Shown piece after piece: positions 17,238 to 25,757 of a DNA stretch of 64,000 nucleotides. The translations under genes and the position numbers were made by a program. Where the stretch lies: assembly GCF_018829635.1 (NCBI RefSeq), contig NZ_JAHKKG010000008.1, forward strand, positions 434,001-498,000. Direction: 5' to 3'. Source of the DNA: Paractinoplanes bogorensis (GTDB lineage: Bacteria; Actinomycetota; Actinomycetes; Mycobacteriales; Micromonosporaceae). The notes beneath the pieces are model-generated. The model saw only the letters and a list, made by a program, of their open reading frames with translations, had not been told where the DNA came from and ran no database searches. Numbering within the stretch: position 1 is the first letter of the stretch; each line of letters begins with the position of its first letter.

Positions 17238-17262
17238 GTAGGTGCCACATCCTGTCACCTAC
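17238..17262. promoter_or_regulatory. palindromic operator between WYL regulator and VOC gene
   Basis: GTAGGTGCCA and TGTCACCTAC are inverted repeats matching at 9 of 10 positions around a 5-base centre (catcc). Its position in the 86-base divergent gap, covering the expected promoters of both genes, makes it the probable binding site of the WYL regulator. Confidence 0.7.
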
Positions 17263-17304
17263 CGCTGCCAATCTTGTCTCGTCCCACCGATGAAGGAGTC
17301 AGGA

Positions 17305-17766
17305 ATGGCACTCACCACCACCACGCACCTCAACTTCCGCGGCGACGCCCGGGCGGCGCTGGAGTTCTACCAGTCGGTGTTCGGCGGCCACCTCACCGTC
17401 GTCACGTACGGCGACTTCGGCATGCCCGCCGGTCTGCCCGACACCGGCAAGGTGGTGTTCGGCCAGCTCACCGCCGACAACGGTTTCGGCATCATGGCCT
17501 ACGACGTGCCCACCCAGGCCCCGGAGGCGACCACGCCGGCCGCCACCACCCGTTTCAACGGCACGACGCTGACCGGCGACCGCTTTTTCGTCTCGGTCCG
17601 CGGCGAGACCGCCGACGAGGTCGGCCCGCTGTTCGACAAGCTCACCGACGGCGCCGAGATCGTCGAGAAGTTCGCGCCTTCGCAGTGGTCCCCGGGCTTC
17701 GGCATGCTCACCGACCGCTTCGGCGTCACGTGGATCCTCGACGTCGCCGTGGCGTACGCGGGCTGA
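17305..17766 (+). CDS. VOC family protein (PhnB-like)
   Basis: 153 aa from ATG 17305 with GAAGGAG upstream. Begins with the typical LNFRGDARAALEFYQSVFGG block of PhnB-like glyoxalase/bleomycin-resistance-fold proteins, contains FFVSVRGETADEVGPLFDKL, and ends GMLTDRFGVTWILDV. Such proteins bind metals or small ligands; most are of unknown function despite the PhnB name. Probably repressed by the divergent WYL regulator. Confidence 0.87.
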   Translation: MALTTTTHLNFRGDARAALEFYQSVFGGHLTVVTYGDFGMPAGLPDTGKVVFGQLTADNGFGIMAYDVPTQAPEATTPAATTRFNGTTLTGDRFFVSVRGETADEVGPLFDKLTDGAEIVEKFAPSQWSPGFGMLTDRFGVTWILDVAVAYAG

Positions 17767-18100
17767 CCTGAGCCTCATGCTCTGGCCTCCCGGCGAGGAA
17801 GCCAGAGCAACGAGGCGGTCGATTTCCTGGACTTCCTCACAGGCCGATTCGACAACTACGACGGAAGCTCTACGGCCGCCGAGTCGAGGCAACGTCTGCT
17901 ACCCGCCGCCGGGGTGGCCCGAAAATCACGTCCAATTCCAGTGGCGGGGCTGCAATTCGAGGAGAATCTCGTTTGTGGCCTTGCTGCCCTTCAGCGGCGC
18001 GCTGAGCGCCGCAGCCAGCCTCATCGGGCGAACTACGTCGAGAGAGTGGCGTGGGAAGTCGCCGTTGATCGGATCTGTGGTCTGAGTCGCTGACGGGCGG
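17767..18100. other. gene-poor 334-base gap with possible coding remnant
   Basis: No gene can be supported here. A 102-codon open frame (17777-18085) has no ribosome site and poor actinobacterial codon use. Another frame from about 17811 reads NEAVDFLDFLTGRFDNYDG and continues to a stop near 18085 without a start codon or site, so it may be the tail of a lost gene. Base composition is less GC-rich than its neighbours, in keeping with decayed DNA. Confidence 0.4.
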
Positions 18101-19036
18101 TCAGACGATCCGCAGGACCACCTTGCCTCGGGTGTGGCCGGCGGCCACCAGGTCGTGGGCCTTCGCGGCGTCCTCCAACGGCAGCACCTGATCGACCTCG
18201 ACCCGCACCTCGCCGGCGTCGATGTGCTCGGCGATCCGGGTGAGCGCCGGCCCGTCCGGCTCGACCAGGAACGCCGTGACCCGCTTGCCCGCGCTGTCGG
18301 CGGCCGCCTGCAACTCGGGTGAGACGCCGCTGGGGACGGCGACCAGCAGCCCGCCCGGACGCAACGTCGACAAGGATTCCAGGCCGGAGCCGGCCAGGTC
18401 GATCACCACGTCCACATCGCTCACCTGTTCCTCAAAACGAGAACGGTTGTAGTCGATGACCGACGAAGCGCCGAGGGCGGCCAGCCACTCGTGGTTGCGC
18501 TCGCTCGCGGTCGCGATGACGTGGGCGCCGCGCAACCGGGCGAACTGGACGGCGAAATGGCCGACCCCGCCGGCCGCCGCGGTGACCAGCACGCGCTGGC
18601 CCGCGGTGATCCTGGCCGTGTCGATCAGGGCCTGCCACGCGGTGAGCGCGGCCAACGGCACGGCAGCGGCCTGCTCCAGCGGGATTGAGTGGGGCGCACG
18701 CGCGAACTGGCGAGCCGGCGCTGTCACGTACTCGCTATAGGCGCCGGCGGCGCGCGGGAACCACGGCATGCCGTAGACCTTGTCGCCTACGGCCAGGGTG
18801 CTCACGCCCCAGCCGAGTTCCTCGACGACGCCGGCCACGTCCCAGCCCAGGATGAACGGGGGCTCGCCGAGCACGTCGGCCATTCCGCTGCCTTCGCGGG
18901 TCTTCCAGTCGACCGGGTTGACGCCGGCCGCATGGACCCGCACCAGCACCTCGGTGGGCAGGGGAGTGGGCCGGGGCACCGAGGCGAGCTGGAGAACCGA
19001 GGGGCCGCCGAACGTTTGCTGAGTGATCGCACGCAT
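18101..19036 (-). CDS. NADP-dependent medium-chain oxidoreductase (quinone reductase-like)
   Basis: 311 aa. GroES-like N-terminal domain (VRVHAAGVNPVDWKTREG, GWDVAGVVEELG) and Rossmann domain with VLVTAAAGGVGHFAVQFARLRGAHVIATAS (about 148-177). There are no catalytic-zinc cysteines, so it is of the zinc-independent quinone-oxidoreductase/enoyl-reductase kind. Divergent from a GlxA-type regulator that begins 53 bases away and probably controls it; the likely role is reactive carbonyl or quinone detoxification. Confidence 0.9.
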   Translation of the reverse strand: MRAITQQTFGGPSVLQLASVPRPTPLPTEVLVRVHAAGVNPVDWKTREGSGMADVLGEPPFILGWDVAGVVEELGWGVSTLAVGDKVYGMPWFPRAAGAYSEYVTAPARQFARAPHSIPLEQAAAVPLAALTAWQALIDTARITAGQRVLVTAAAGGVGHFAVQFARLRGAHVIATASERNHEWLAALGASSVIDYNRSRFEEQVSDVDVVIDLAGSGLESLSTLRPGGLLVAVPSGVSPELQAAADSAGKRVTAFLVEPDGPALTRIAEHIDAGEVRVEVDQVLPLEDAAKAHDLVAAGHTRGKVVLRIV

Positions 19037-19088
19037 GAGTCGATCTTCGGCGGCCGACTGAACAGCGACGAGTGGCTAGAATGACACG

Positions 19089-20060
19089 GTGCGCAAAAAT
19101 CTGGCCAAGGTGGTGGTACTGGCCCTCGACGACGTCGTGCCGTTCGATCTGAGCATTCCGTCGCGCGTGTTCCACGAGGCGCTCGACGAGGACGGCAACC
19201 GCCTCTACGACGTGGAGATCTGCACGCTGGGCGGGGAACCGGTGGCCACCAACGCCGGCTTCACCGTGGCGGCGCAGCGGGACGAGCGGGCTCTCGCCGA
19301 GGCCGACATGGTGGTCGTGGCGACTCAGGAACCGGGCGCGGAGATGTTGCGTACGGGAAAATTGGCCCCCGAGATCGCCGAAGCGCTGACCCTGATCAGA
19401 CCGTCAGCTCGCATCGTCAGCCTGTGCACGTCGGCCTTCGTGCTGGCGGCGGCCGGCCTGCTCGACGGGCTGCGGGCCACCACGCACTGGGCGCTGGCCG
19501 ACGATTTCGCGCGGCTGTTCCCGGGGGTCGACCTCGATCCGGACGTGCTGTTCGTCGACAACGGGCGCATCCTGACCAGCGCGGGCGCGGCCGCCGGCAT
19601 CGACCTGTGCCTGCACATCGTGCGGCTCGACCACGGTGCCGCGGTGGCCAACGCGGCCGCCCGCCGGTGTGTCATCGCGCCCTGGCGAGAGGGCGGACAA
19701 GCACAATTCATCGAGCAGAGCGTTCCCCGTACGGGCGACAGCTCGACCAACCGCACCCGCCAGTGGGCGCTGACCCGGCTCGAGCAGCCGCTGTCCTTGG
19801 CCGAGCTCGCCGGGCACGCGAACATGAGCGTGCGCACGTTCAGCCGCCGGTTCGTGGCCGAGACCGGCAGCAGCCCGAACCAGTGGCTGATCCACCGGCG
19901 CGTCGACCGGGCCCGCGACCTGCTCGAGACCAGCGATCTACCGGTCGACCGGATCGCCGCGGCGGTCGGTTTCGGCAGCGCCGCGTTGCTGCGTAAGCAT
20001 TTGCAGACCACGCTCGGGGTGCCGCCGACCGCGTACCGCAGAACTTTCCGCGCCTTCTGA
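19089..20060 (+). CDS. GlxA-family AraC-type regulator
   Basis: 323 aa, GTG start. The N-terminal DJ-1/PfpI-like domain (VVVLALDDVVPFDLSIPSRVF, IVSLCTSAFVLAAAGLLDG with the nucleophile-elbow cysteine) is joined to a C-terminal AraC double helix-turn-helix (LSLAELAGHANMSVRTFSRRF ... AAAVGFGSAALLRKHLQTTLG). GlxA-like proteins regulate neighbouring catabolic or stress genes; here the divergent oxidoreductase is the obvious target. Confidence 0.92.
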   Translation: MRKNLAKVVVLALDDVVPFDLSIPSRVFHEALDEDGNRLYDVEICTLGGEPVATNAGFTVAAQRDERALAEADMVVVATQEPGAEMLRTGKLAPEIAEALTLIRPSARIVSLCTSAFVLAAAGLLDGLRATTHWALADDFARLFPGVDLDPDVLFVDNGRILTSAGAAAGIDLCLHIVRLDHGAAVANAAARRCVIAPWREGGQAQFIEQSVPRTGDSSTNRTRQWALTRLEQPLSLAELAGHANMSVRTFSRRFVAETGSSPNQWLIHRRVDRARDLLETSDLPVDRIAAAVGFGSAALLRKHLQTTLGVPPTAYRRTFRAF

Positions 20061-20072
20061 GAGAGGACCGAT

Positions 20073-21593
20073 CTAATCCCGGCCGTTGAACGGAGCACCC
20101 GTCACGTCGAACGCGGCCATCATGCCCATGTCCTCGTGCTCGAGGTTGTGACAGTGGAAGACGTACCGGCCCGGGTGGTCGGTGAACGTGACCCGGATGG
20201 TGGCCTGCTCGGCCGGTCTGAGGTCGATCGTGTCCTTGGGGCCCGAGTCGTACGGCCCGGGTCCGCCGAGACCGCGCCCGAGCACCCGGAACGACGCCAG
20301 GTGCAGGTGCACCGGATGGTGGAAGTCCGAGCTGATCCGCCAGATCTCGGTGGTGCCGAGTTGCGCCGTCAGTGCCGGGCGCCGCGGGTCGAACGGGATC
20401 CCGTTGATCGTCCAGCCCGGCATCCCGTTGACGGTGTCGTGACGCAGGCGCAGGTCGCGGGTCACCGTCGGCGGGGGCGTCGGCGGCGCGGCCGGCGCCA
20501 GGGCGTCCGGGATCCGGCTGTCGTCGGGTGCGGTGTGGGTGATGTCGAACCGCATGACCGGGGTGGTGGTGCGGTCGCCGAATGTGTTGATCAGGCGGAC
20601 CTGGGTTCCGGGCCGGTAGCGTCCGAAGTCGACGATCACGTCGAACCGCTCGGCCGGGGCGATCTCGATCGCGTCGTGGGTGATCGGTGCGCCGAGCAGG
20701 CCGTTGTCGGCGCCGATCTGCACCAGTCCGCCGCCGCCGGGTGGCGGCGGGTCCAGGGCCAGCCGGTAGCGGCGGGCGTTCGACGCGTTGAGCAGCCGCA
20801 GCCGGTGACGCACCGCGGGCACCGGGGCGACCGGCCAGGCGCTGCCGTTGACCAGGACGACGTCGCCGAGCACCCCCGACCCGTACGGCTCCCGGACGCC
20901 CGCCATGTGGTGCAGCATCGGGTCGAGCGAGGGGTACAGCAGCGACCCGTCCGTGTCGAAGGACCGGTCGGTGATCATGATGGGCAGGTCCCGATCGGCG
21001 GCCGGCAGGCCGAGCCGGTCCTCGTCCGGGTCGGTGATCAGATGGAATCCGGCCAGCCCGCGCCAGACTGCCGGGCCGGTGAAGTCCATCCGATGGTCGT
21101 GGTACCAGAGGGTGGCGGCGGGCTGGCGCAGGGGATAGGTGTAGGTGCGGCGGCCGCCCGGCGGGATCAGGTCGGTCGGGAAACCGTCGTCGACCGCCGG
21201 GGTGTGCCCGCCGTGCAGGTGCACCACGGTCGGCACCGGCAGATCGTTGCGGTGGCTGACGATCGTGCGGCGGCCACGCGGTGAGCGGATCGTGGGGCCG
21301 GGGAACCTTCCCTCGTACGCCCAGATCCCGGTCCGCACCCCGGGCAGCATCTCGGCCGTCGCCGCCCGTTGGACGATCTGGTAGTGGTCGCCGGTGCGGT
21401 CGCGGCGAATCGGTTCGAGCACCGGCGGCACCCGGAACGGCAGCATGAACGGGTTCGGCAACGGGCGCCGGCTCGGCAGCAACGATCCGGCTGAGGTCGA
21501 GCCGTGCAGGCCGGTCAGCAGGGGCACGCCGATCACGGCCGCGCCGATTCCGCCGCCGAGTCCGGCCAGGAGCCGGCGCCGGGTCAGTTTCAC
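20073..21593 (-). CDS. Tat-exported multicopper oxidase
   Basis: 506 aa from GTG 21593, which overlaps the upstream stop (GTGA). Begins with a twin-arginine signal (KLTRRRLLAGLGGGIGA). Copper ligands are visible in order: HLHGGH, WYHDHRM, HPVHLHLASF and HCHNLEHEDMGMM, so both the type 1 and the type 2/3 centres appear complete (CotA/bilirubin-oxidase type). It probably oxidises phenols, metals or cuprous ions outside the membrane. Paired with a small membrane protein; a MarR regulator is divergent. Confidence 0.92.
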   Translation of the reverse strand: MKLTRRRLLAGLGGGIGAAVIGVPLLTGLHGSTSAGSLLPSRRPLPNPFMLPFRVPPVLEPIRRDRTGDHYQIVQRAATAEMLPGVRTGIWAYEGRFPGPTIRSPRGRRTIVSHRNDLPVPTVVHLHGGHTPAVDDGFPTDLIPPGGRRTYTYPLRQPAATLWYHDHRMDFTGPAVWRGLAGFHLITDPDEDRLGLPAADRDLPIMITDRSFDTDGSLLYPSLDPMLHHMAGVREPYGSGVLGDVVLVNGSAWPVAPVPAVRHRLRLLNASNARRYRLALDPPPPGGGGLVQIGADNGLLGAPITHDAIEIAPAERFDVIVDFGRYRPGTQVRLINTFGDRTTTPVMRFDITHTAPDDSRIPDALAPAAPPTPPPTVTRDLRLRHDTVNGMPGWTINGIPFDPRRPALTAQLGTTEIWRISSDFHHPVHLHLASFRVLGRGLGGPGPYDSGPKDTIDLRPAEQATIRVTFTDHPGRYVFHCHNLEHEDMGMMAAFDVTGAPFNGRD

Positions 21594-21961
21594 GGCCGCC
21601 CCGGCCGGTAGCGCCAGGACCATCCGGTCAGCAGCAGGGCGCCCAGGATGATGGTGACGCCCAGCGGGATGTGCACGGCGAGCACTCGGGCGAAGCCGAG
21701 GGCGATCTGCGCCGCCACCAGTCCGAACAGCGCCAGGCCGGCGGCCAGCGGCCAGATCGGGCCGCGTCCGGGCCAGCGCACGGGCACGGCCGCGACCGCC
21801 GTCGCCAGCACGGTGATCCCGGCATAGGTGGCATTGACCCGGTGCGTGTGCAGGACCGGGAACGTGCCGGCGAGGAACTGACCGGCGAACACGGCCTGAT
21901 CGAACAGCAGGAGGGCGGCCGCGGTGGAGGTGATCCGCAGGGGCCAGGGAGTCCAGCTCAC
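21590..21961 (-). CDS. small four-helix membrane protein coupled to multicopper oxidase
   Basis: 123 aa from GTG 21961 (an upstream TTG in frame is less likely). Four hydrophobic segments with HTHRVNATYAGITVL and LAVHIPLGVTIILG, which place histidines in helices in the manner of small haem- or quinone-linked membrane proteins; this is inference. It is coupled to the oxidase by a GTGA overlap and probably anchors or feeds electrons to it. Divergent from a marR gene. Confidence 0.65.
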   Translation of the reverse strand: MSWTPWPLRITSTAAALLLFDQAVFAGQFLAGTFPVLHTHRVNATYAGITVLATAVAAVPVRWPGRGPIWPLAAGLALFGLVAAQIALGFARVLAVHIPLGVTIILGALLLTGWSWRYRPGRP

Positions 21962-21979
21962 CGGGTCACCATAACCTCT

Positions 21980-22011
21980 CAAGAAAGAAGTTCTCAAGTG
22001 AGACTTTCTTG
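21980..22011. promoter_or_regulatory. palindromic MarR operator
   Basis: CAAGAAAG (21980-21987) and CTTTCTTG (22004-22011) form perfect 8-base arms around a 16-base centre that itself contains CTCA/TGAG. It occupies the gap between the divergent membrane protein/oxidase operon and marR, and is much more AT-rich than its surroundings. Likely autoregulatory site. Confidence 0.7.
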
Positions 22012-22029
22012 GTTGAGTATTCTGGCCGG

Positions 22030-22470
22030 GTGACAGGGAACAACGCGGTGGGGGTCGAGATCGGCCGCCTCCTCGCGATCGCGCACAAGCGTGCGGCGCG
22101 CAGCTTCGCCGAGTCGCTCGAGCCGCTCGAGCTCGACGGGCGGCGGTTCGGGGTGCTCATGGCGCTCGGCCGCCTCGGCCCGGCCACGCAGAGCCGGCTC
22201 ATCACCGAGCTCGGCGCCGACAAGTCGACGATGATGCGGACGGTCGACGAACTCGAGCAGGCCGGGCTGGCCGAACGGCAGGCGGTGGCCGGCGACCGGC
22301 GGGCGCGGGCGGTGGCCCTGACCGCGCTCGGGCGCCGGCGGCTGGCCGAGGCCCGCGAGATCGCCGACCACGTCGCCGGCGAACTCTTCGCCGGCATGAC
22401 CGCGGATCAGCAGGTGGCGCTTCGTGACCTGCTGGCTTCCCTGACGGGCGGCCGTTCCGCAGCCGGATGA
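22030..22470 (+). CDS. MarR-family transcriptional regulator
   Basis: 146 aa from GTG 22030 (an in-frame TTG 21 bases upstream lies on the operator). The winged helix is clear: GPATQSRLITELGADKSTMMRTVDELEQAGLAERQAVAGDRRARAVALT, with the DRRARAV wing. Probably represses itself and the divergent multicopper-oxidase operon. The 3' end overlaps the convergent transporter gene by 64 bases. Confidence 0.9.
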   Translation: MTGNNAVGVEIGRLLAIAHKRAARSFAESLEPLELDGRRFGVLMALGRLGPATQSRLITELGADKSTMMRTVDELEQAGLAERQAVAGDRRARAVALTALGRRRLAEAREIADHVAGELFAGMTADQQVALRDLLASLTGGRSAAG

Positions 22471-23315
22471 GCCGGGGCCGGGCGGGCACCGGCCCGGGTC
22501 GCTCCGATACCGGCCGCGACCACCAGGGCCATGCCGATCGCCCCGGCCAGGTCGGGGAACTGGTGCAGGGCGACCGCGCCGATCAGCAGGGCGATGGCCG
22601 GTTCGAGGGCCATCAGGGTGCCGAAGGCGGCGGTGGTGAGCCGGCGCAGGGCGAGCATTTCCAGCCCGTACGCGATCAGCAGCAGAACGCCGAGTCCCGC
22701 GCCGAGCAGCGTGTCACTCCACGAGATCGCGCTGATCCGGCCATGGTCGACGACGAACAGGGCGGCGATCGCGGCGACCGGCATGGAGACGGCCAGCCCC
22801 TGCAGGCCGTGCAGCTGGTCGCCGACCTTCTGGGTGAGCACGATGTAGGCGCCCCAGCAGACCGCCGCGCCCAGCGCGAAGCCCACGCCGAGCAGGTCGG
22901 CCGTGCCCCGCCACGGGGTGGTCAGCAGCAGCACGCCCACGGCGGCGAGCACCGGCCACCAGATCGCCCGGCGCCGGCCGCGGAGCACCGCGACGCCGAG
23001 CGGGCCGAGGAACTCGATGGCGCTGGCCGTGCCCAGCGGCAGCCGGCCGACCGCGGACATGAACAGCACGGTCGCCCCGGCGGTGGCCAGCCCGAGCAGC
23101 ACGGCGGCCCGCAGGTTGGCCGCGCCGAAGGTGCGCAGCCGCGGCCGGATCAGCACGATCAGCAGCAGCCCGGCGGCCGACAGGCGGAGCCAGGCCGCGC
23201 CCTCGGCGCCGATCCGGTCGATGAGCCCGACCGCCCCGGCCACGCTGACCTGGACGGTGAGCATCGCCGCGACGGCCATCGAGGTGCCCGAGCGGACGGT
23301 GTTCGTGGTGGTCAT
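22407..23315 (-). CDS. EamA/DMT-family exporter (RhtA-like)
   Basis: 302 aa from ATG 23315. Ten hydrophobic helices in two EamA repeats; signature blocks LPLGTASAIEFLGPLGVAVLRGRR and ALRRLTTAAFGTLMALEPAIALLIGAV match RhtA-type amino-acid/metabolite exporters. Divergent from an ArgP-like LysR regulator, a frequent exporter-sensor pairing, with inverted half-sites between them. Confidence 0.9.
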   Translation of the reverse strand: MTTTNTVRSGTSMAVAAMLTVQVSVAGAVGLIDRIGAEGAAWLRLSAAGLLLIVLIRPRLRTFGAANLRAAVLLGLATAGATVLFMSAVGRLPLGTASAIEFLGPLGVAVLRGRRRAIWWPVLAAVGVLLLTTPWRGTADLLGVGFALGAAVCWGAYIVLTQKVGDQLHGLQGLAVSMPVAAIAALFVVDHGRISAISWSDTLLGAGLGVLLLIAYGLEMLALRRLTTAAFGTLMALEPAIALLIGAVALHQFPDLAGAIGMALVVAAGIGATRAGARPAPAHPAAERPPVREASRSRSATC

Positions 23316-23335
23316 GCGCCCAGTCAACGCCGCCT

Positions 23336-23392
23336 GATTGTTCGCGTCCACGTGCCGATGCTGGACAATACGTTCGCGTTTACCGAACAATC
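23336..23392. promoter_or_regulatory. inverted half-sites for LysR regulator
   Basis: GATTGTTCG (23336-23344) and CGAACAATC (23384-23392) are a perfect 9-base inverted pair 39 bases apart, with a further partial copy (GACAATACGTTCG) between. Two separated sites in a divergent LysR promoter region are typical of a recall site plus an activation site. Confidence 0.5.
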
Positions 23393-23397
23393 GTGGT

Positions 23398-24243
23398 GTG
23401 GAGACGCGCAGGCTGCGGTTACTCGTCGAACTGGCCCGGCTCGGGTCCATGCGGGCGGTGGCCGAGGAGATGGACCTCACCACCTCGACCGTCTCGCAGC
23501 AGCTGGCGATCCTGGCCCGCGACGTCGGCGCCACGCTGGTCGAGCCGGACGGCCGCCGGGTGCGGCTCACCCCGGCCGGGCGCCGACTGGCCGAGCACGG
23601 CGTCACCATCCTGGCCGCGGTCGAGGCCGCCCAGCTCGATCTCGACCCGGACGCCGAACCGGCGGGCTCGTTGCGCGTCGCCGGTTTCGCCACCGCGATC
23701 CGGCGTTCGCTGCTGCCGGTTCAGGCCCTTCTTTCCGTACGCCATCAGGCCGTGCGCCTGCTGATCAACGAGCACGAGCCGTTCGAGGCGTTCGCCCTGC
23801 TCGACGCGGACGCCGTCGACCTGGCGCTGGTCTACGACTACAACCTGGCACCGGCGGCGTTCGCGAGCCGGTACGAGACGCGGCCGCTCTGGACCATGCC
23901 GTGGTCACTGGCCGTACCCGCCGGGACAGTCAGGGAAGACGCCTGGCGGGCCGACTGGATCGTCAACTCCCGGCACACCGCGGACGAGGATGTGGTGCGC
24001 ACGCTGGCCGCCATGAACGGCCGGGAACCGCAGGTGGCGCACCGGTGCGACAGCCTCGACCTGGTCGAGGAGCTGATCGTGGCCGGTCTGGGGGTCGCGC
24101 TGCTGCCGGCCGCGCTGCCCGTCCGCGACGGGATCGACCTGCTGCCGCTGACCGGGCCGGAGGTGCACCTGCGGGCGTACGCGGTGACCCGCCGCGGCCG
24201 GTCCGCCTGGCCGCCGCTGGCGCTGGTGCTGGGCCTGCTGTGA
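23398..24243 (+). CDS. LysR-family regulator (ArgP/LysG-like)
   Basis: 281 aa from GTG 23398. N-terminal LysR helix-turn-helix (LRLLVELARLGSMRAVAEEMDLTTSTVSQQLAILARDVG) and a substrate-binding domain (GSLRVAGFATAIRRSLLPV ... LVEELIVAGLGVALLPAAL). Divergent from the EamA exporter, whose expression it probably activates in response to a metabolite such as an amino acid. Convergent with the binding-protein gene, 18 bases apart. Confidence 0.88.
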   Translation: METRRLRLLVELARLGSMRAVAEEMDLTTSTVSQQLAILARDVGATLVEPDGRRVRLTPAGRRLAEHGVTILAAVEAAQLDLDPDAEPAGSLRVAGFATAIRRSLLPVQALLSVRHQAVRLLINEHEPFEAFALLDADAVDLALVYDYNLAPAAFASRYETRPLWTMPWSLAVPAGTVREDAWRADWIVNSRHTADEDVVRTLAAMNGREPQVAHRCDSLDLVEELIVAGLGVALLPAALPVRDGIDLLPLTGPEVHLRAYAVTRRGRSAWPPLALVLGLL

Positions 24244-24261
24244 GTCGCATCCGTCGGCCGG

Positions 24262-25104
24262 TCAGTCCCGGCAGGGTTCGATGGCCGGTCTGGCTGGTGC
24301 GCGCACCCCGGCCCGGCCCAGGGTCTCGTGAAAGGCCTTGTTCCACCGGCCGTCCCGTTCGGCCTTCGCGATGACACCGTTGAGGAACTCACAGAACGCG
24401 CGGTCGCCCTTGGGATATCCGATCCCGTACGCGTCGTCGGAGAACTCCGGGCCCACCACGGCCAGCTTCGTCGGGAGTTGAGCGACGTAGCCGAGCAGCA
24501 CCACCCCATCGGTGGTGACGCCGTCGACCGAGCGGGTCAGCAGACGTTGGACACATCTGGTGTAGGTCAGCTCCGCGACCGGGACGGTGCCGTACAACTG
24601 CTCCCACTTGTCTATCGACGTGGAGCCGCTGGCCGAGCAGACCGTGCGCCGGCCGATCTGGTCCGGCCCGCTGATCACCTGCTTGTCGGCCCGCCGCACC
24701 AGGAGTTGCTGGCCGGTCCGGAAGTACGGCCCGGCCTGTCCGACGCGTCCGCGCCGCTCATCGTTCATCGAGTACGAGGCCACCACGATGTCGACGTGTC
24801 CGTCGATCAGATAGGTCTCCCGGACCCTCGACGTCGTGGTGACGAACGTGATCTGTTGACGGCTCAGACCGAGTTCCGCGGCCACGATGGTCGCGATCTC
24901 GATGTCGAAACCCTCGTAGTGGTTCGTCGCCGGATTGAGGAATCCGAGGCTGGGCTGGTCCGACTTGACCCCGATGCGGATCCGGCCGTCCTGCTGCAGC
25001 CGATGCATGGTGGTGCCGGCCGGAAACTGCACCGCCTGCGGACGAGCGCACGCGACCGAGGACAGCACGGCGGCGGCGACAACAGCCAGCACGAGCCGTT
25101 TCAT
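24262..25104 (-). CDS. amino-acid-type solute-binding lipoprotein
   Basis: 280 aa. The N-terminal lipoprotein signal (MKRLVLAVVAAAVLSSVAC) is a slightly non-standard lipobox. The SBP_bac_3 fold is clear: IRIGVKSDQPSLGFLNPATNHYEGFDIEIATIVAAELG, FVTTTSRVRETYLIDGHVDIVVASYSMNDERR, and GIGYPKGDRAFCEFLN. Related proteins bind glutamate or polar amino acids. No permease or ATPase gene is next to it; instead its start overlaps the stop of a response regulator (ATGA at 25101-25104), so it probably acts as a ligand-presenting sensor for the two-component system. Confidence 0.88.
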   Translation of the reverse strand: MKRLVLAVVAAAVLSSVACARPQAVQFPAGTTMHRLQQDGRIRIGVKSDQPSLGFLNPATNHYEGFDIEIATIVAAELGLSRQQITFVTTTSRVRETYLIDGHVDIVVASYSMNDERRGRVGQAGPYFRTGQQLLVRRADKQVISGPDQIGRRTVCSASGSTSIDKWEQLYGTVPVAELTYTRCVQRLLTRSVDGVTTDGVVLLGYVAQLPTKLAVVGPEFSDDAYGIGYPKGDRAFCEFLNGVIAKAERDGRWNKAFHETLGRAGVRAPARPAIEPCRD

Positions 25105-25757
25105 CGTGGATCGCCGAGCCCCGCGTCGCGAGCCTTGGCGACGGCCGCGGCCCGGTCACTCACGTGCAGTTTGAACAGGATCGCTGAGACATGGTTGCGC
25201 ACGGTCTTCTCGGACAGCGACAACTGACGCGCGATGTCGTGGTTGCCGCATCCGGCCGCGACGAGTTTCAGCACCTGCCGTTCCCGGTCGGTCAGTTCCG
25301 GGAACACCGTTGCCGCCCGGTCCTGGTCCGCGCCGACGAAGAAGTCACTGATGCGGTGGGCGATTCCGTTGCCGTACACCGACTCACCGGCCGCGACGGC
25401 CAGAACGGCCCGGGTGATCTCCGTACGATCGGCGCCCTTCAGCAGATAGCCGCGGGCGCCCGCGCGCAGCGCTCCGATCAGCGCCTGGTTCTCGTCGTGC
25501 ATGGTCAGCACCAGAACCTTGATCTCCGGATGCCGGGCCAGGATGGCGCGGGTGGCCGCCGCGCCGTCCAGGTCCGGCATGGTCAGATCGGTGATCACCA
25601 CGTCCGGACCGGTGTCCTCGACCAGGGTCAGCAGAGCGCGCCCGTCGGCGGCCTCACCGACGATCTCGATCTCCGGGTTGACGGCGATGGCGGCGATGAG
25701 GCCGAAGCGGAACATCGGATGGTCGTCAGCGACAACAACCCGGACGGGATCGGTCAT
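25101..25757 (-). CDS. NarL/LuxR-family response regulator
   Basis: 218 aa. Receiver with D11-D12, phospho-acceptor D57 (VVITDLTMPD) and the LLKG lysine; LuxR helix-turn-helix LTDRERQVLKLVAAGCGNHDIARQLSLS near the C-terminus. It is translationally coupled at both ends: ATGA overlap with the kinase upstream and with the binding lipoprotein downstream. Confidence 0.93.
   Translation of the reverse strand: MTDPVRVVVADDHPMFRFGLIAAIAVNPEIEIVGEAADGRALLTLVEDTGPDVVITDLTMPDLDGAAATRAILARHPEIKVLVLTMHDENQALIGALRAGARGYLLKGADRTEITRAVLAVAAGESVYGNGIAHRISDFFVGADQDRAATVFPELTDRERQVLKLVAAGCGNHDIARQLSLSEKTVRNHVSAILFKLHVSDRAAAVAKARDAGLGDPR

Noticed and set aside
17777..18085. 102-codon open frame as a gene
   Set aside because: No ribosome site, poor codon pattern, no domain; kept only as a possible remnant.
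22467..24374. 635-codon open frame spanning the EamA and LysR genes
   Set aside because: Low-complexity Gln/Arg/Gly translation with no start signal; both real genes on the region have clear families.
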